DNA of 64,000 bases from Echiichthys vipera (Eukaryota; Chordata; Actinopteri; Perciformes; Trachinidae), in the NCBI GenBank assembly GCA_963691815.1, contig OY829657.1, positions 17,678,712-17,742,711 on the forward strand, written 5' to 3'. Both the position numbers and the translations under genes were made by a program. Under the pieces are notes generated by a model that worked only from the letters and a program-made list of their open reading frames with translations, searched no databases and had not been told where the DNA came from. Positions 1 to 13,587 of this stretch are shown in pieces. Numbering within the stretch: the first letter of the stretch is position 1; each line of letters starts with the position of its first letter.

Positions 1-2589
1 GCTGCTACTACACACACTAAGAGAGTGTAGATGGATGAAAGCACATGAGAGGAGATGGACATGTGGCATATTTTGTTAACAACATTTACTTTCATCCGTT
101 AATGCAATCATTAGAAAACCTGTTGTGCGAGAGCTTGTATGAACGTGGGAGGCGGCGTTCGAACTGTGCTATGTTTGACTCTGAATTTGAGACATTAAGA
201 AATGAGGAATCGACTACTTACGGGGTGGAAACAATTTGAAGAATCTCTTTTAGTTTATTTATAAGAGGCTGAATCCCCAGTGGAAATCTATTTGAGGCTG
301 ACGAGTTTTAAAGAAGTGTATAGATTCTTATTTTTTGTCAATTGCTTTAGCACCACCATTACACTCATTGTTATTGACAGAGAGAGTTGTGACTGCAGAC
401 ATGTACTGTAAGATATCAACACAAAGGACTGAGATCAGATCGAACTGTATTCTCTGTATTGATGTAGTAGTGCATGTTGTTGTGACGGCTCTGCAGTTCT
501 TAAACATGTGTTTATGTCTCAGGTTACTAATTGGTATTCAATGAGAAGGTAGGGAATAGAGGAGGTGACAGAAAAGGTCTCTTCGGTGCGTGCACACACA
601 CAGCTGGGCATCTGCTTCACTAAGGTTGATGTGTGCACTCCAAAGTCTAAAGTTGTTTGAAAGCTTTTTTGTGGCAGCACAGACCCTGGTCCATGTAGTA
701 GGACACTGACAGGACAGGAAGTGATCTCACACGTGAACACAACACACAGGTGTAGGTGGCACATCATTGTAATGCACCCTGCTGATTTTTTTTCAGGAAT
801 GCTTGTGTCATGTTCAGGGCAGACGAAGGAGGGGACAGCGTGCATCAGCAGCTTAGCATCACCATGAGACGTCAAGCACTACGGATTAAAAACAGAGTCC
901 AAATTAGGACAGCGTGGCATCATTCCCCTCTGCTCAGTGACAGAGGAGGTGCCCATTGATACCAAAAAGGAATCAGAGGTTAAAAATGGTTGGTGCTGTG
1001 TCCCTGGGCGAGACTCGCTGAGGCCTGTGCTAAAAAAATATAAATCAAAGCTTTCATAAGCACATGCATGTACAGTAAAGCTTGCACTGAGGCCTGGCAC
1101 ATTAATAAATTAGACCCAAGAGAGAAGAGTTGGGCTCATACCATTAGTCCAGGCTGATCATACGTCTCTACCAGCACGGCGTCAAATAGTTCAAAGCACT
1201 TGTAAGAGCCAAGAGGGTCTTTAATTAAACAGAGTGTTGGTCAGTGCTGCATTTCCGTACTCTCCTGACTAGCTTTTCGTATACATATTGTTACACTGCA
1301 CGGAGAAGAATATTTCCTGAATTAAGAGTGTGTTTTTTCTTCGACTGTTGTATCAGCATCAATAGAACATCCCATAAAAGCCCCAGGACATTAGAAGTGT
1401 TGCTCTTACAATGCCATTATCTTAAAGTGTTTGATGTAGATAGAGATATAGCTTTTACTGTGCATCTATGTCCAAACTTCTTGCTGCGGGGCAAAACAAA
1501 CTTGTTTTCTTGTCCATTATCTCATCCAGGAGAATCAGTGCCAATATGTCAGGTGACAGAATGATGTACGCACTCTGTTGATGCAAGTGCCGTGTCCTCA
1601 AATCCCCTTTACTGTGGCTTGTTTACTGCAGACAAAGCTGCCTAAGATGACGGAGAAAAGAGGTTACATCCTCAGAACGGAGATTGCCGCTATCCTCAAA
1701 CCTGTGAAGATTCATTTTCACTTCACTTCAAATCTATGTCCACCGATTCAGCATCTTAATTCTTTTCAACTCAGTCTGCTCCCTCTCTTCGCTGCCATCT
1801 TTCCTTTCAGTCACGATGTCTGAGTGCCCAGACTCTCCTTTTCTCCCCCACTTTTTCTCCTCCTGTCTTGACCTCTCATTTGTTTCCTCCTGTCAATATT
1901 AACACAAGACTGATGTGCACTCCTGCGCAGATGTCTGCCCTTGAAGCACTGACTGCCCATATTGTTGGGCACGGACATCACATTTTTCTATACACTTGCA
2001 ATCATGAGGCCTTTTCTTACTAATTAACAAGAAATAGCAGACGCTGTTTGATTGTTTACTTTCTCAAAATCCCATTGCTCTGTGACTTTGAACTACTTCA
2101 CACAGAGGTTTAAGTAAAAGCCTACACATGACGCATCGCTGCAAGTTATGTGACATTTGAAATGCCCCGAGATATGTCACTATCAATGAACCCTCTGTGT
2201 GAATATGGGTCATCCCTGCTTTATGCCCAATTTTACAGAGTGAAATGTATGGAGAATATGGATAAAATTCCACTGAATATGATTTGCCTCTGACACCTTT
2301 GTATAATAATGTGCACAATCTATGCACATTAACTCCCTTTAGTACTTAACTATTCATAAACTATATACTGAAACTAGTCCATAACGTTCACTTCACATGC
2401 CCTTGGGTATGCGCTACATTGTGTCCTTACCCCTGAGTGGAGCTTTTATCATCAACTATACTACTTAAAAAAAATCTGGCACACATCTTCATCTGTACTT
2501 TCTATTTTTCTGGTTCTGAGTAGCTCCTTCAATGTCATGTGTACCCTCGACCAAGAGTTTAAAGTCTTGCTAGCAGCTCTGTGAAGCTG

Positions 2590-2755
2590 AACTTAGGCAC
2601 GTCAGTGATTTAAGCTAAATGCTAAAGTCACCATGCTAACATGATCATAATGATCATGTTTATTAACACCATCTCAGTTTAGCATGTTAGCTAACATTCG
2701 CTAATCAACAGAAAACGAAATATGAAGCTGAGGCTGATGGGAATATCACATGCGA
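2590..2755 (+). repeat. interspersed repeat, 5' part (GCTAACATG-rich family)
   Basis: The stretch carries repeated ATGCTAAC / GTTAGC words and then the phrase GAAGCTGAGGCTGATGGGAA. It resembles 6541-6672 in word order (ATGCTAACATG, a TTTAGCATGTTAGC core, then a second TAGC cluster). I recognise it from memory as the left part of a repeat common in spiny-rayed fish, whose right part appears at 3408-3690. No family name is claimed. Confidence 0.65.
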
Positions 2756-3112
2756 CTGCTTTGTCAGGACTCCTTGGCATCACTTGTCAATATACTGGGT
2801 AGCCGCGCATGTCAAACTGTGATGCTCCGTCGTGGACTCTATTTTAAACACAGGGTCTAAGTCTGTAGTCTCTAGTTTGAGGAAGGGCAGGTACAACGTC
2901 ACTTCTAATAAATTTGTCAAGGAGCCACTTCTGGTGTTCTGACTTTATTTCCCTTCCATACTTACATTTCGGTCCAGCACCCAGCTTTATATTTTGGGAT
3001 GTGCAGGATTTTCTCACCTGTTTAAACACAGGGAACACATGGTTAATGTTGTGAAAAAAATACTTGGTTAGGATTAGGAAAATATCATGGTTGCTGTAAC
3101 AGTGACGCATGG

Positions 3113-3156
3113 GACATGAACAAGACATGAACAAGACATGAGCAAGACATGAACAA
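3113..3156. repeat. short tandem repeat, 4 x 11 bp
   Basis: Four head-to-tail copies of the 11-mer GACATGAACAA, the third with one substitution (GACATGAGCAA). The array lies in the segment separating the two halves of the dispersed repeat at 2590-2755 and 3408-3690. Confidence 0.9.
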
Positions 3157-3407
3157 CTTTCTCTGGGTGAAAGTTCTGTGTTTGTTTGATCGATCCACTA
3201 ACCCGACCGCCTTCCTATGTGGACTTTGTCGCTCCTACTTCTTGAGCACTTGCTCTGAGCATCCAATTATGCTGCGGATGGTTAACAGTTGAAAGCCTGG
3301 TGCGTTTCGTAGAGACCCTCATGTGTGCCTTGTGTGTTGATATCAAATGCAGACGGCTGAGACAAAATGGCTGTATTTGATGCACTGAGAATATAAATGG
3401 GCTGGAT

Positions 3408-3690
3408 CAACCAAATCATTGCATTTCATCCTGAACGGGACATGAATTTGTGTAACAAATTGAAGGTAATCCCCCCCAATAATTGATGAGACATTTACTA
3501 AAAAAACACAAATGTGATTCACAGTGGTGAGGGGATCACCAAAGTCACTGGGATTCATCCTCTGGAGACATCGGCAATCCATCCAAAATTTGCGGAGATA
3601 TTTCAATCTGGACCAAAGTAGTGAACCAACCAACCGACCGATTATTTTAAACGACATTGCACTTCCTAGCTGCTAGCAGTGCTAAAATAT
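3408..3690 (+). repeat. interspersed repeat, 3' part of the same family
   Basis: Contains the phrases TTCATCCTGAACGGGACATG, GGGGATCACCAAAGTCACTG, GGCAATCCATCCAAAATTT and ATATTTCAATCTGGACCAAA. I recall these as successive parts of one common teleost repeat whose left part matches 2590-2755. The two parts are in the same orientation and about 650 bp apart here, so the copy looks interrupted or internally diverged. Confidence 0.65.
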
Positions 3691-5234
3691 CCAGACTGTG
3701 CTCTCAGCCGTAGCCACATTAGCCTGATTTGTGACTTTATAGGGGCAGTGGATGTGTTCAGAGTGCTTTGTCGTGCATGATGTATCAGACCTCTAGCATC
3801 AAATATGCATGACAGCAACATGTTATTCCATGTCATTGAACGCAGCTTATTACATTGTCTCCTATTGACAATCCTTCCATGTCTGCAGAGGTGACTTCAA
3901 AGAGAAAGCACACACCAACTTAAATCATAAACACTGCTGTTGTACTGTCCGGTCACGTCCAGCTTGTGTACCTTTTTCATGCCCTCAGATGGCGTGTATC
4001 TGTGTGTGTTTTACAAAGCACAAGGAAAAAGGAAGAGAGATGACCAAGCAAGACCACCCCACCCCCCACCCCTCCGTCTTGAGAGGCAGTCTCATTACAC
4101 TCAAAGGGCAGAACGGTCATCATAATGAAGCTGATAGAAGAGCAATTTCTAAGCCCCCCACACTGCACTGCAGAGTCCAAAAACAGCACTTAAGACCTTG
4201 ATGCTATCTATGCCTCTATGAAATAGATGTAGCCCCCTGTAATTCAGCATAGCTGGATTATACTTTTACGTGCATTGACAAACACAAAAAGAGGATTACC
4301 TCATCTCCATCATCTCCCACTCTTACCTCACTATTTGACATGAATCCTGTACAAAACAAACACGCGTCTGGTGCTAGAGAAGAGATGGGGGGGATGATGT
4401 GTCCTAAAATTAGATCAGTGAAGGACTGAACACCATACTAATCCTGCCAGCACAGTCACCTGCACACTCACTACATTTCTGCATGCACGCCAACAAAAAA
4501 GATAGAAGCAGAAAATCAGGGCAAATAGAAAAAAATAATCATTCAACTGAGCTCGGAGCACTAACATCGAGCAAATCCAATATCTCTCTTATCTCTCGAT
4601 CCCCTCCCACTCATCCACAACACAACCTGCTCGGGGTGATTTGAACATGAGAGGAATGCGAGCATGCCCCCTCCTCTCCTGTCATGTTGTCTGTGAGAAA
4701 CGTATGGATTGCCTGCTTGCATTTCTGCATGGCATGAAAGACCGGGACACGCTGTTAGGTGAAGAAGTTCTACTCAGTTGGGATGTATTGCTGTGATTAA
4801 GTGGTGTTTCTGCAGAAAAAATGCAGTCTGTTTTTATATTTTACAGAATCTGCACGCTCCATCGTCTTCTTTTTTCAAAGGTTTGTGTTTTGTCAGACTT
4901 CACAGACTTGCTGCGAGTAGCTTTATGCTCATGTGATTTTCTGTGACATTTTAGTTCTTACTGCTTTGTAGATTTTCAGGTCATGCATTTGGATCGTTTT
5001 TTACTCGTCATTTTTTGCTCCTGCACACAGTTGTAGAAAAATCATGGAAAATGGAAAACGACTAATGTAGCACAATTTCAGAGTAACTTCATCCTCTTTT
5101 TTTTCTTTATATCCCTGACAGCAGCCAGCTCAGTTTTTGCCTCAGCACTTTGATACATTCAAGACAAGCCACTGAGGCATAGGGTCAAGTCCCTGCAGTT
5201 TAGAGGGATGTGACCAGAAAGCATGATTATGCAC

Positions 5235-5273
5235 TGTGCAAGTTGAGCTCTGTGCAAGTTGAGCTCTGTGCAA
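5235..5273. repeat. short tandem duplication, 16-bp unit
   Basis: TGTGCAAGTTGAGCTC occurs twice in tandem (5235-5250, 5251-5266), followed by a partial third unit (TGTGCAA). It is non-coding. Confidence 0.85.
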
Positions 5274-6540
5274 ATGTTTTATATGACAGCCTTAGAAATC
5301 AATAGGATATTGTTATCAAGACAGTCATAAGCTTGGCGGTAAGTAAGTGAAAGGGGTCAATATAAGGCCAGTTGCATGTGATTAAAGCTTGTAAATCAAT
5401 AAATGCATCAACTTTTCAATTCCTTTTACCCGGGCATGAATCAGCAAAGTGTTTCTAATTGCCTCTAATATCACAGCAGTTACATTTTTTTTTTTAATGG
5501 AAATGAATGCTGTGATATGTTTTGTTCTCTGCTGCTTTGAGCTGATGAAGCCTGATAAAGTAATAAACAAGTAGCTGTCCTATTTGTCTTGTTATCACCC
5601 CATTATTGCTGGCAGTGGAGGACTGTAGCAGTTTGCATTTGACTCATGAGTAAATATTGATTGATCTGCTTGTAAAAGGATACATGAACGCTATGTGTAA
5701 ATATTTGTTCTGGCAATGCCAACATCTCCACGTAGAACAGCTATCTAAGCCACCAAGTCTCTTGTACAGCAGAAAAAGAAGAAAACAGAGATTGCAAACT
5801 TTTCTTTTGCAGCTTGTTCTCTCATGCGGTCATTATTCAAAAAGCAGCCACAATTGGTGCTTAAAAGCCTTTCTGTGTCTGTAGGAAGGAAACTGGGTCC
5901 TTGTCTCTCTAATACATCCAGGTCTGACTGTAATCTTGGTCCTAACTCTTCTCTCCCCGACTCCTGAGAGCCCTCACACCATAATGTCCCTGTCAGATAG
6001 AATTAAAGTCCTTCCCAGCACCACATTATGTACATAGGGAGAGCACAGAGTGATACGCTTATGCAACACTTAGCATATTAGCCTTGGGATTGAATTATCC
6101 TTGGAGGGTGACACCCTCCATCCTTACCCCGCTTTCCTTTAATGAGGCAGGTTCAGCTGATGTGACCAGTGGGCCTGACCTCCTTTTACCCTCTGGTGAT
6201 GCAGCAGGGCGAGTGGTGTGGGGTAGTCACCGGTACAACTCATAACAGGCGTCATTGATACAGATAAGAACCGTGCTGGTCCGAGGGCGGAGGTGGAGAG
6301 AGGAGAGGCTGCTAGCGTGATCGCCTGCTGAGTTGTGGACGATTGCAAAAATAATTTCCTCAACTCCCATCATTTCACAGTGCATGATGGGAGATTGTAT
6401 CTTATATTCTAGGGTACCTTGTAATACTCTAGCCTGCATACACCAGTGCCTTTAAGTGTTAGGATATACAGTATACATTCTGCTTAAATAAACAAGGCCA
6501 TGAGTGTACAGCCATGCTTGTGACTTCCACTCTGTGGTGT

Positions 6541-6672
6541 TTTTGAGCTTCATGGTCACACCAATATGCTAACATGCTCACAACGATAATGCTAGTATTT
6601 TCGGGTTAAGCAGGTATAATGTATACCATGTTCACCAGCTTAGTTTAGCATGTTAGCATACTAACAGGTAGC
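6541..6672 (+). repeat. second partial copy of the GCTAACATG-rich repeat
   Basis: Shares ATGCTAACATGCTCACAA, CCATGTTCACCAGCTTAGTT and TTAGCATGTTAGCATACTAA words with the family seen at 2590-2755, in the same orientation. It lacks the right part found at 3408-3690. Confidence 0.65.
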
Positions 6673-7687
6673 AGCTTCATGCATCTGTCGGTAATAAGTT
6701 AAAAGGACTGAACCATGAAACTGTAGTACTATTGCACACTTCAGAAGGAATAGCCAAAATGTCTGCCAATAGCAAATTCACAACAATGCCATCCATAGAG
6801 CAATGCTTCTAGCATGGCTTGCTGGAACGTCCTACACACTGGAAGCTACATGAAACAGTATTAATACTAATCATGAGACTTAAATTTGAGTGATTATCTC
6901 CCAGTACAGCTGTGCAGCTGAGGAAATGAGATGTATTTAATTATTTCCCTTCACTTGAATGGAAAATAAAGCTTAACATACAGTAAAACAGAGTTAGTGG
7001 CCCACCAAACGCATGGCCATCCATACAAAGATTAAGTGGTTACCCTTCCTGCAATCAAGGGCACACAAGCTACTAATTAGGACGGGATATGAAAGAGTTA
7101 TAAAGGGTTTATGAAGGATAGCCTGCCATAGTGTATTTGTGTGTGTGCATGAGCATGTGTTTGTGTCTGTGTGTCGTCCTGCTAATGCACTGAAAGCCTA
7201 TGGGCGCTGGCCAGCCCGGCCGCGTGCTCATCAGCAAAATGGCACAGAGAATGAATAAGCCTTGATTGACCAGATATACTTCATTACACATGTGCTTACA
7301 AATCCATCCACTCTCCTTGGAGCCATTCTCAGACACAAACTTGTGACAGCCAGCAAGGCAGCATGCAGGGACATACACATCCCAGACATGGAGCAGCTTT
7401 TAGATGAGCTATTTGAATATTTTCTCCCACGTGGAAAGATCCTCTGTTGACAGATTTTATTTGAATATGCTTGGTCATACAGTAGATAATAAAGGAGAGT
7501 CGTCAGTTGCAACATCAAACATCGATCGATTATGCAGACGACATTTGCTTAAATTCAAATGTCAAGATTAAAGTTATACTTGAACATGTGCCGTCTGTAA
7601 TATTGAGTACAGTTTATTAAAATATGAATACTTTTCCCTACAGGGACATTTTGAAGCGGGAAAGCTGTCACCCACGTGGACCTGAGG

Positions 7688-10600
7688 ATGTTTCGCAAGA
7701 AGAAAAAGAAGAGGCCTGAGATATCAGCGCCCAAGAACTTTGAACACCGTGTTCACACCTCATTTGACTCCAAGCGTGGCTGCTTTGTGGGCCTTCCGAC
7801 CCAATGGCAGAGCCTGATAGAGAACCTGCGCAGGCCCAAACCCATGGTTGACCCTTCCAGGATCACAGAGGTGGAGCTGAGGCCAAAGAAGGTACACGGC
7901 ACCTTCCTCTGAACTCTTTATTGATCCTCTGACTTTACGTTGAACTGATCACTAATGACTAGCACACCATTTAACCAGGATCTCAGAGACACTGATTCAT
8001 AAAGATATGCTGCCTGTTGTATTGAGGCAGAAGTGTCTTTCAGGGTTTCAGTAAATGCCATAACTCTCTGATGACAACGTGGAGGGAAGGCCGGCTCCAC
8101 TCCGCATCCTCTTTCTTTCTTATCTATCATGGGGCTAATGACCCTGCTGTCTACACTGACTCTATGTTGAATCCTCAGAGGGGGCACAAGATTTATTACT
8201 CCATGCAGGCAATTAATAACAGTCTATGGTGCCTTCACACAGATGTAAAGCAGAAGAGATAAAAAGAAGTACAGAAAAGGAAATGCCAGTTAGTGATAAA
8301 ACCTACAAATCTCAGGATTTCTTTGCTTCATGTAGAGTACGGCCGATTCTGATTGTGACCCTCCGGAAAAAAAACATTTCCTTAATTCGATGATGTGATT
8401 AGTGCTGTTCAATATGAGAAACATCATGTCAGTATTTAAGTGAGACTTATGGTTTTAATTGCATCATCAAGATGTGATGAGTGTGTTGAACCTCACCATG
8501 GCAAATAACAAATATGGATGAAAATACAGTATGTTTCATGAGTATTGGTCTGATTTTTACAGTAAAAATATAAAAAAATTTGATGTGATATCTTAAAAAA
8601 AAGTAATTTCAAACTATATTATATCAGCATTTTCTAGAATATGATATCTCACCAAGGTCATTATCACCTGCCATTATCTCTACTCAGAGAGGTGCTGCAG
8701 TAGGTGAGATGTCATCTGACCTTCACCCCCTTTGAGATGTAATGGCACCGGACCACAGAAACAGGAGAGGCTATTGAACTGCCTGTGAACTGAACATGAC
8801 TCTATATCCTGAGAGTGTCTAATGAGCCACCATGCACTCTCTCATACAATTGCAACAGTGGCACTCTTCTGGCAAAACATCTTAAGTCTTTGTCTGATCA
8901 TGGCAGGTTTGCCTTTACATGCCTACTAACTATGCATACAATCTGGTCAAAAGGTCATAGAACCACTTGTCTTTATCTGAATCTGAACTTTGCAAAATAG
9001 AAACAGTGGACGCTCTGACTTTGTAGTGTGTCTCTTGCTACATTGGCTTGGTATTTTTGTCAGTGTATTGTCAGAACGAGCCACTGGGGAAATGATTTAA
9101 GTTACTGTCTTTGAAGAATGACAAAGATGTCCTTTACTTATTCTCAAGTCTAAATTTAACTAGCCTTTGAGCAATGATTATGTCACCCTCATTATTCCTG
9201 TCAGTCCAAAATCTTTCTATAATGTGATCATGGCAAGCGCAAATGTGCTAATGAGAAACGCCTCTCCTCTTTCAGACCATTGTACGGGGGAGCATGATTG
9301 GTCACGGAGACTACATCTCAGCCATGATCAATGATATGAATCGTCTGTCTGTGACCAGTTCTAACTCTTTGAGGAAGAGTAGCCCCTCAGCCAGGAAGAG
9401 GGCCCAGTCACTTGGAAGGCTCGGGGAAGTCAACGAGGGAGACACTTACCAGTACGAGGGCCTGACCCAGGATGATGAAGACGATGAGGATGCTGGGCAG
9501 GACCACTGGAGGGATAGGGCCAGGAACATCCACAGTGAGACCAACACCCCCTACTTGGGCATGAAGAAGAGTAGCACTCTGCAGCCCAATGGGATCTTGC
9601 CAAAGGCCAAGTCCACCTACGAAGTCAGCTTCAACATGCTGGAGGGGCCCTCGCAAACGGTTCTGCCCCAGAATATCCCAGTGCTAAGTCACGGGGCTTA
9701 TATGAGCAGTGAGGTTGGCAGCCCTCAGGAGAGAGTGATATGGAAGAGAGATTTCCAGCTGCCAAGGGGAATGCCACCAAATCAGAGACCTATAGCTTGT
9801 TTTTACAGCCCAGCTATAGCTGTACAGCAGCACCATGGTGATCAAGCAGCCACAGAGCTCCGGCCCAACTTACCGATGTACATGCACCCGCAGAACAGCC
9901 CTGGGAGGCCCTTCTCCTCCTATGACCTGAAGGTAAGCTTGACATTAGCCTACAGCTGTTTCTTTGCACATCTTTGAGATCATTAAGTGCAGAGATTATA
10001 CATTATTCATAGAATACACAATATATGCATATTTCTGCTAACGTGTTCATCATATTGCTAGTAATCAGCAGGTTTTTGCATGCGCTTCAAATCCATTCAA
10101 TACAAGTTTTATGTCAAGAAATTATTTTCATGCTTAGGTTGTGGAAACATTAGGGAGGCAGCATATTGATCGGCTTTACACTAAAGGTGATTAAAGCTCT
10201 GGGGTTGACTATTTTATTTGATTCTAGAGTTAAAATATTAAATGTCAGTTTAATGTGCCAGTGGGGTTGTAAAAGTTGAGTGATAGTGTGTTTGGCAACA
10301 TCTCAGTGGAGCACTTGGCTCCATATTGAAACATCCTAACATGAGTCATACCAGGTGAAGTGGATGCAGATTGAAAGGGAAAGAATTGATTTACATTCAC
10401 TTTTAAAGCAAGTCTTGAACCCCAAAGCAGGCAGCCAACTCTCTTTCGGCTCCCTTCTTTAATGTTCTTCCCCCTTTTCTCTTTTATCATGCAGGCAGAA
10501 TCGGCAGTAAGGTACCACTCTGGCTTCTTGCCCACTGGTAACAGCAGTCCTCTTGTGGGTGGCATCAGACCCCAGCGAACTGTACGTTCCTCAGCTAGCT

Positions 10601-13587
10601 ACACCCTGGGCCTGTCACCTAACATGGGGCTGAGGCCCAATGGCCCCGACCCTTTCCTCAGGCACTCTGGATGCCCCAATCCTCCCTATCCCCGGCAAGA
10701 CAGCCCCTCCCAACCTCGACCCTCCCCTACAGGCTCACTAGCAACCAGTCCTCCAGGAACCTGCTCCCCTGCTTTCAGGCCCCCACAACATCCTTCGCCC
10801 AGACCGCCACCAGACCCACCAAAGGTGACCCATGAACAGTTCAAGGCCGCCCTGCAGATGGTGGTAGATAAGGGCGATCCACGGTCTTACCTAGAGAACT
10901 TTGTAAAGATTGGGGAAGGCTCGACAGGGGTGGTGTGTATCGCTACAGAGAAGCACAGCGGCAGGCAGGTGGCGGTGAAGATGATGGACTTGCGGCGGCA
11001 GCAGAGGAGAGAGTTGCTCTTTAACGAGGTACAATATCCATCTAAGTGATTCCTACAAACACAACACAATTCAAGAACACACAACTCATTCAATATTACT
11101 GCAAAATTCAATTTTTCTACAGTCTAGCATTTAAAGGATTAAAGGGTTTCTAAAGTTTAAGAAAATAACCTCGGCTAAAGATTGGCGACACTGAAAGTTG
11201 TGGGTGTTTATCAGACAAGATCTCAATAAAAGGCACTACTGAGTTAGATAATTAGAGTCTCATCCAAAGTACAAGTCAGGATATCTTTGACTCTGTAGCA
11301 CCAATTTTGACCATTCTCTTTGTCACTTACAAGTCATCTAACCTTATGTAAGCGCTACACTAAATTACTGAAGATTTATCCCCAAAATGTACCACACTAT
11401 TGGCTATGTCTCTCAGGATTTTGGTTCTAACTTGAATTTTCTGTGTTGCAGGTGGTCATCATGAGGGACTATCAGCACAGAAATGTGGTGGAAATGTTCA
11501 AGTCAGCCCTAGTGGAGGAGGAGCTGTGGGTAATCATGGAGTACCTCCAGGGTGGAGCACTGACCAACATTGTGTCTGAAACCAGGTATGAGCACCACCA
11601 AGAGATCATCTCTGTCCCTCTTAAGAAAGATACATTGGTGCATTTCTGTCTGGTTATGATATCATCTTTAATAACTAAATCAACCACAAGGGGGTAGTGT
11701 GGTATTGACTGCTGAGGTATCAGTGTTGATACCAGCACCACAAAGACTCACAAAGATTTTCATTCAGCCTTCTCCCTCACTCCAGGCCTGCTGCTTTTAA
11801 AATGATAATCCCATAACATAATTGAAAATGTGCATGTTTAGATGTCATGTAAGTATTCGGTTTTGGTTGAGAATTTGATTTCCTGATGCTGTCATTCTGT
11901 CCAGTTGCGCATACATCAAAACTAAGGAAAACATATTGACCGGCAGAAGGAAGTTGAATTTTATCGGGCCTTATTTGTTTTGAGCTGCCAGTGTATTTTA
12001 TATTATTGACGGATGGCTGGCTAAGGGTAAGATCGCTTGACTCAAAGGAATCCTCTACACTGTGATGACATATACAGTAAAATAAGCCAACTGTCACAGC
12101 CACTGTTTGTCAAACACTAAGATAATCAGTATATTGACAGACCAATCAAGAATAAGGGTCCCTTTCTTCAGTTTTTCTGGCTGCACTCTCGTGTCAAACC
12201 TTTAGATTCACTCAAGTCTCCCTAAGTTAAGAGGCAGAGTAACTGCCTAAATTAATGCAAGATATCTTAATATAGTTACATACATAACATAGTTTTAGAT
12301 GTGTCCTTTATTTTGTGTGTGGACGCAAACAGCACTCTCTGTTAGGTAACTCTTTCTTTGCCTTATCTTTGGTGTCAGTTGGCATATTTCCTCACTTGCT
12401 GTTTGAAAATAGCTTTTTGTCTCCTGGCTCTTATGTCTGCACTTGTAAAATATCAAAGCCACATTAACATTGCACAGGAATGAACAGGTTTTTGTCATTC
12501 TGCTGTATGGGAGATGTTGTTTTGAGCGTTCCACTCTTTATCGTTTGCCTTTAATGCACTGTGATTCAGGATTTTCTACTTTCTCGGCTGTTGATTTGTC
12601 ATAAGTTGTAATGGAAAAGTGTGAAATGTTAATGTAAAATCTGTTTGTGTGTGAGTAAATTTGTATGTATGTGTGTATCCTGCAGACTGAGTGAAGAGCA
12701 GATTGCCACAGTGTGTGAAGCTGTTCTGCAAGCCCTGGCCTATCTACATTCCCAGGGAGTCATCCACAGAGACATTAAGAGCGACTCTATATTACTCACA
12801 TTAGACGGAAGGGTATGATATGTTGTTACTCTTTATCTATTTTTTTCTTTCTGTTTTTCCCTACCTGGATAATAAGATCTGGCTCTTGTTCCCCACAGGT
12901 CAAGCTCTCAGACTTTGGCTTTTGTGCTCAGATCAGCAAGGACATCCCTAAAAGGAAATCTTTAGTGGGGACACCCTATTGGATGGCTCCTGAGGTCATC
13001 TCCAAATCACCATATGGCACTGAGGTGAGGAGGCGCACGTTCAAATGCACACATGCTGAATAACAGTGGTGATCTCGCTCACGTAGCATAAATGCCAACA
13101 TGGGCAATCTGTGCTATAAGATCTGTTACATCATTTAAATGTGTCCGTTACCTAATTTAAATGTGTGATCGTGCACCAGGTGGATGTTTGGTCAATGGGT
13201 ATCATGGTGGTGGAGATGGTGGATGGGGAGCCTCCGTACTTCAGTGAAACCCCTGTAGCAGCTATGAAGAGACTGAGGGATGAGCTGGCTCCTACTGTGC
13301 GAAATGTCAGCCAGGTATAACAGACATACACTCACAACATATTCTGTCTTTAAAGAGGTAAGTGATAAAGTGTTAAAATGTTCAAATATATGTACCCTGG
13401 ATCTGTATCTCTGGTCCAGATCTCCCCAGTATTAAAAGACTTCCTGGACCGTATGCTGACTCGGGAACCCCTAGAGCGGGCCAGCGCAACTGACCTGCTG
13501 GAGCATCCCTTCCTGCTGCAGAGCGGCTCACCTCAGTGCCTGGTCCCACTGGTGGAGCAGTACCGCAAGCGCATGTCCCGTTGCTGA
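7688..13587 (+). CDS. pak6: p21-activated kinase 6 (PAK6), 8 coding exons, 694 aa
   Basis: PAK6 is a group II p21-activated Ser/Thr kinase that binds Cdc42-type GTPases. Coding exons: 7688-7891, 9276-9932, 10495-11028, 11452-11585, 12686-12812, 12899-13024, 13180-13314, 13420-13587. All introns are GT-AG and all phases join without a break. The N-terminus is MFRKKKKKRPEIS followed by a CRIB motif (ISAPKNFEHRVH, about residues 12-23). A proline/serine-rich linker spans roughly 70-397. The kinase domain begins near 420, with glycine loop GEGSTG (427-432), Lys449 in VAVK, HRD 537-539, DFG 557-559, and an activation loop KRKSLVGTPYW containing Ser573. The protein ends in YRKRMSRC. The CRIB and the C-terminus (LLQSGSPQCLVPL) match PAK6 better than PAK4 or PAK5. 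Length is close to the human 681 aa. The start at 7688 is the first ATG in the exon; a 5' splice acceptor at 7643 implies an upstream non-coding exon. Its 3' end faces ankrd63. Confidence 0.97.

Larger units (their letters stand above)
1..7643. other. non-coding region upstream of the pak6 coding exons
   Basis: No open reading frame here resembles a known protein or shows linked splice-compatible exons. The first coding exon of pak6 is preceded by a splice acceptor (pyrimidine run then CAG at 7641-7643), so at least one non-coding 5' exon must lie upstream, here or beyond the left edge; I could not locate it. The stretch carries pieces of one dispersed repeat (2590-2755, 3408-3690, 6541-6672) and two short tandem repeats. 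Nothing else is supportable. Confidence 0.6.

Noticed and set aside
1..7600. Short open frames upstream of pak6 as possible small genes
   Set aside because: All are under 120 codons, low in protein-like features, unlinked by splice sites, and partly overlap dispersed repeats.
9408..9656. 82-residue minus-strand frame
   Set aside because: Antisense shadow of pak6 exon 2, with no conserved features.
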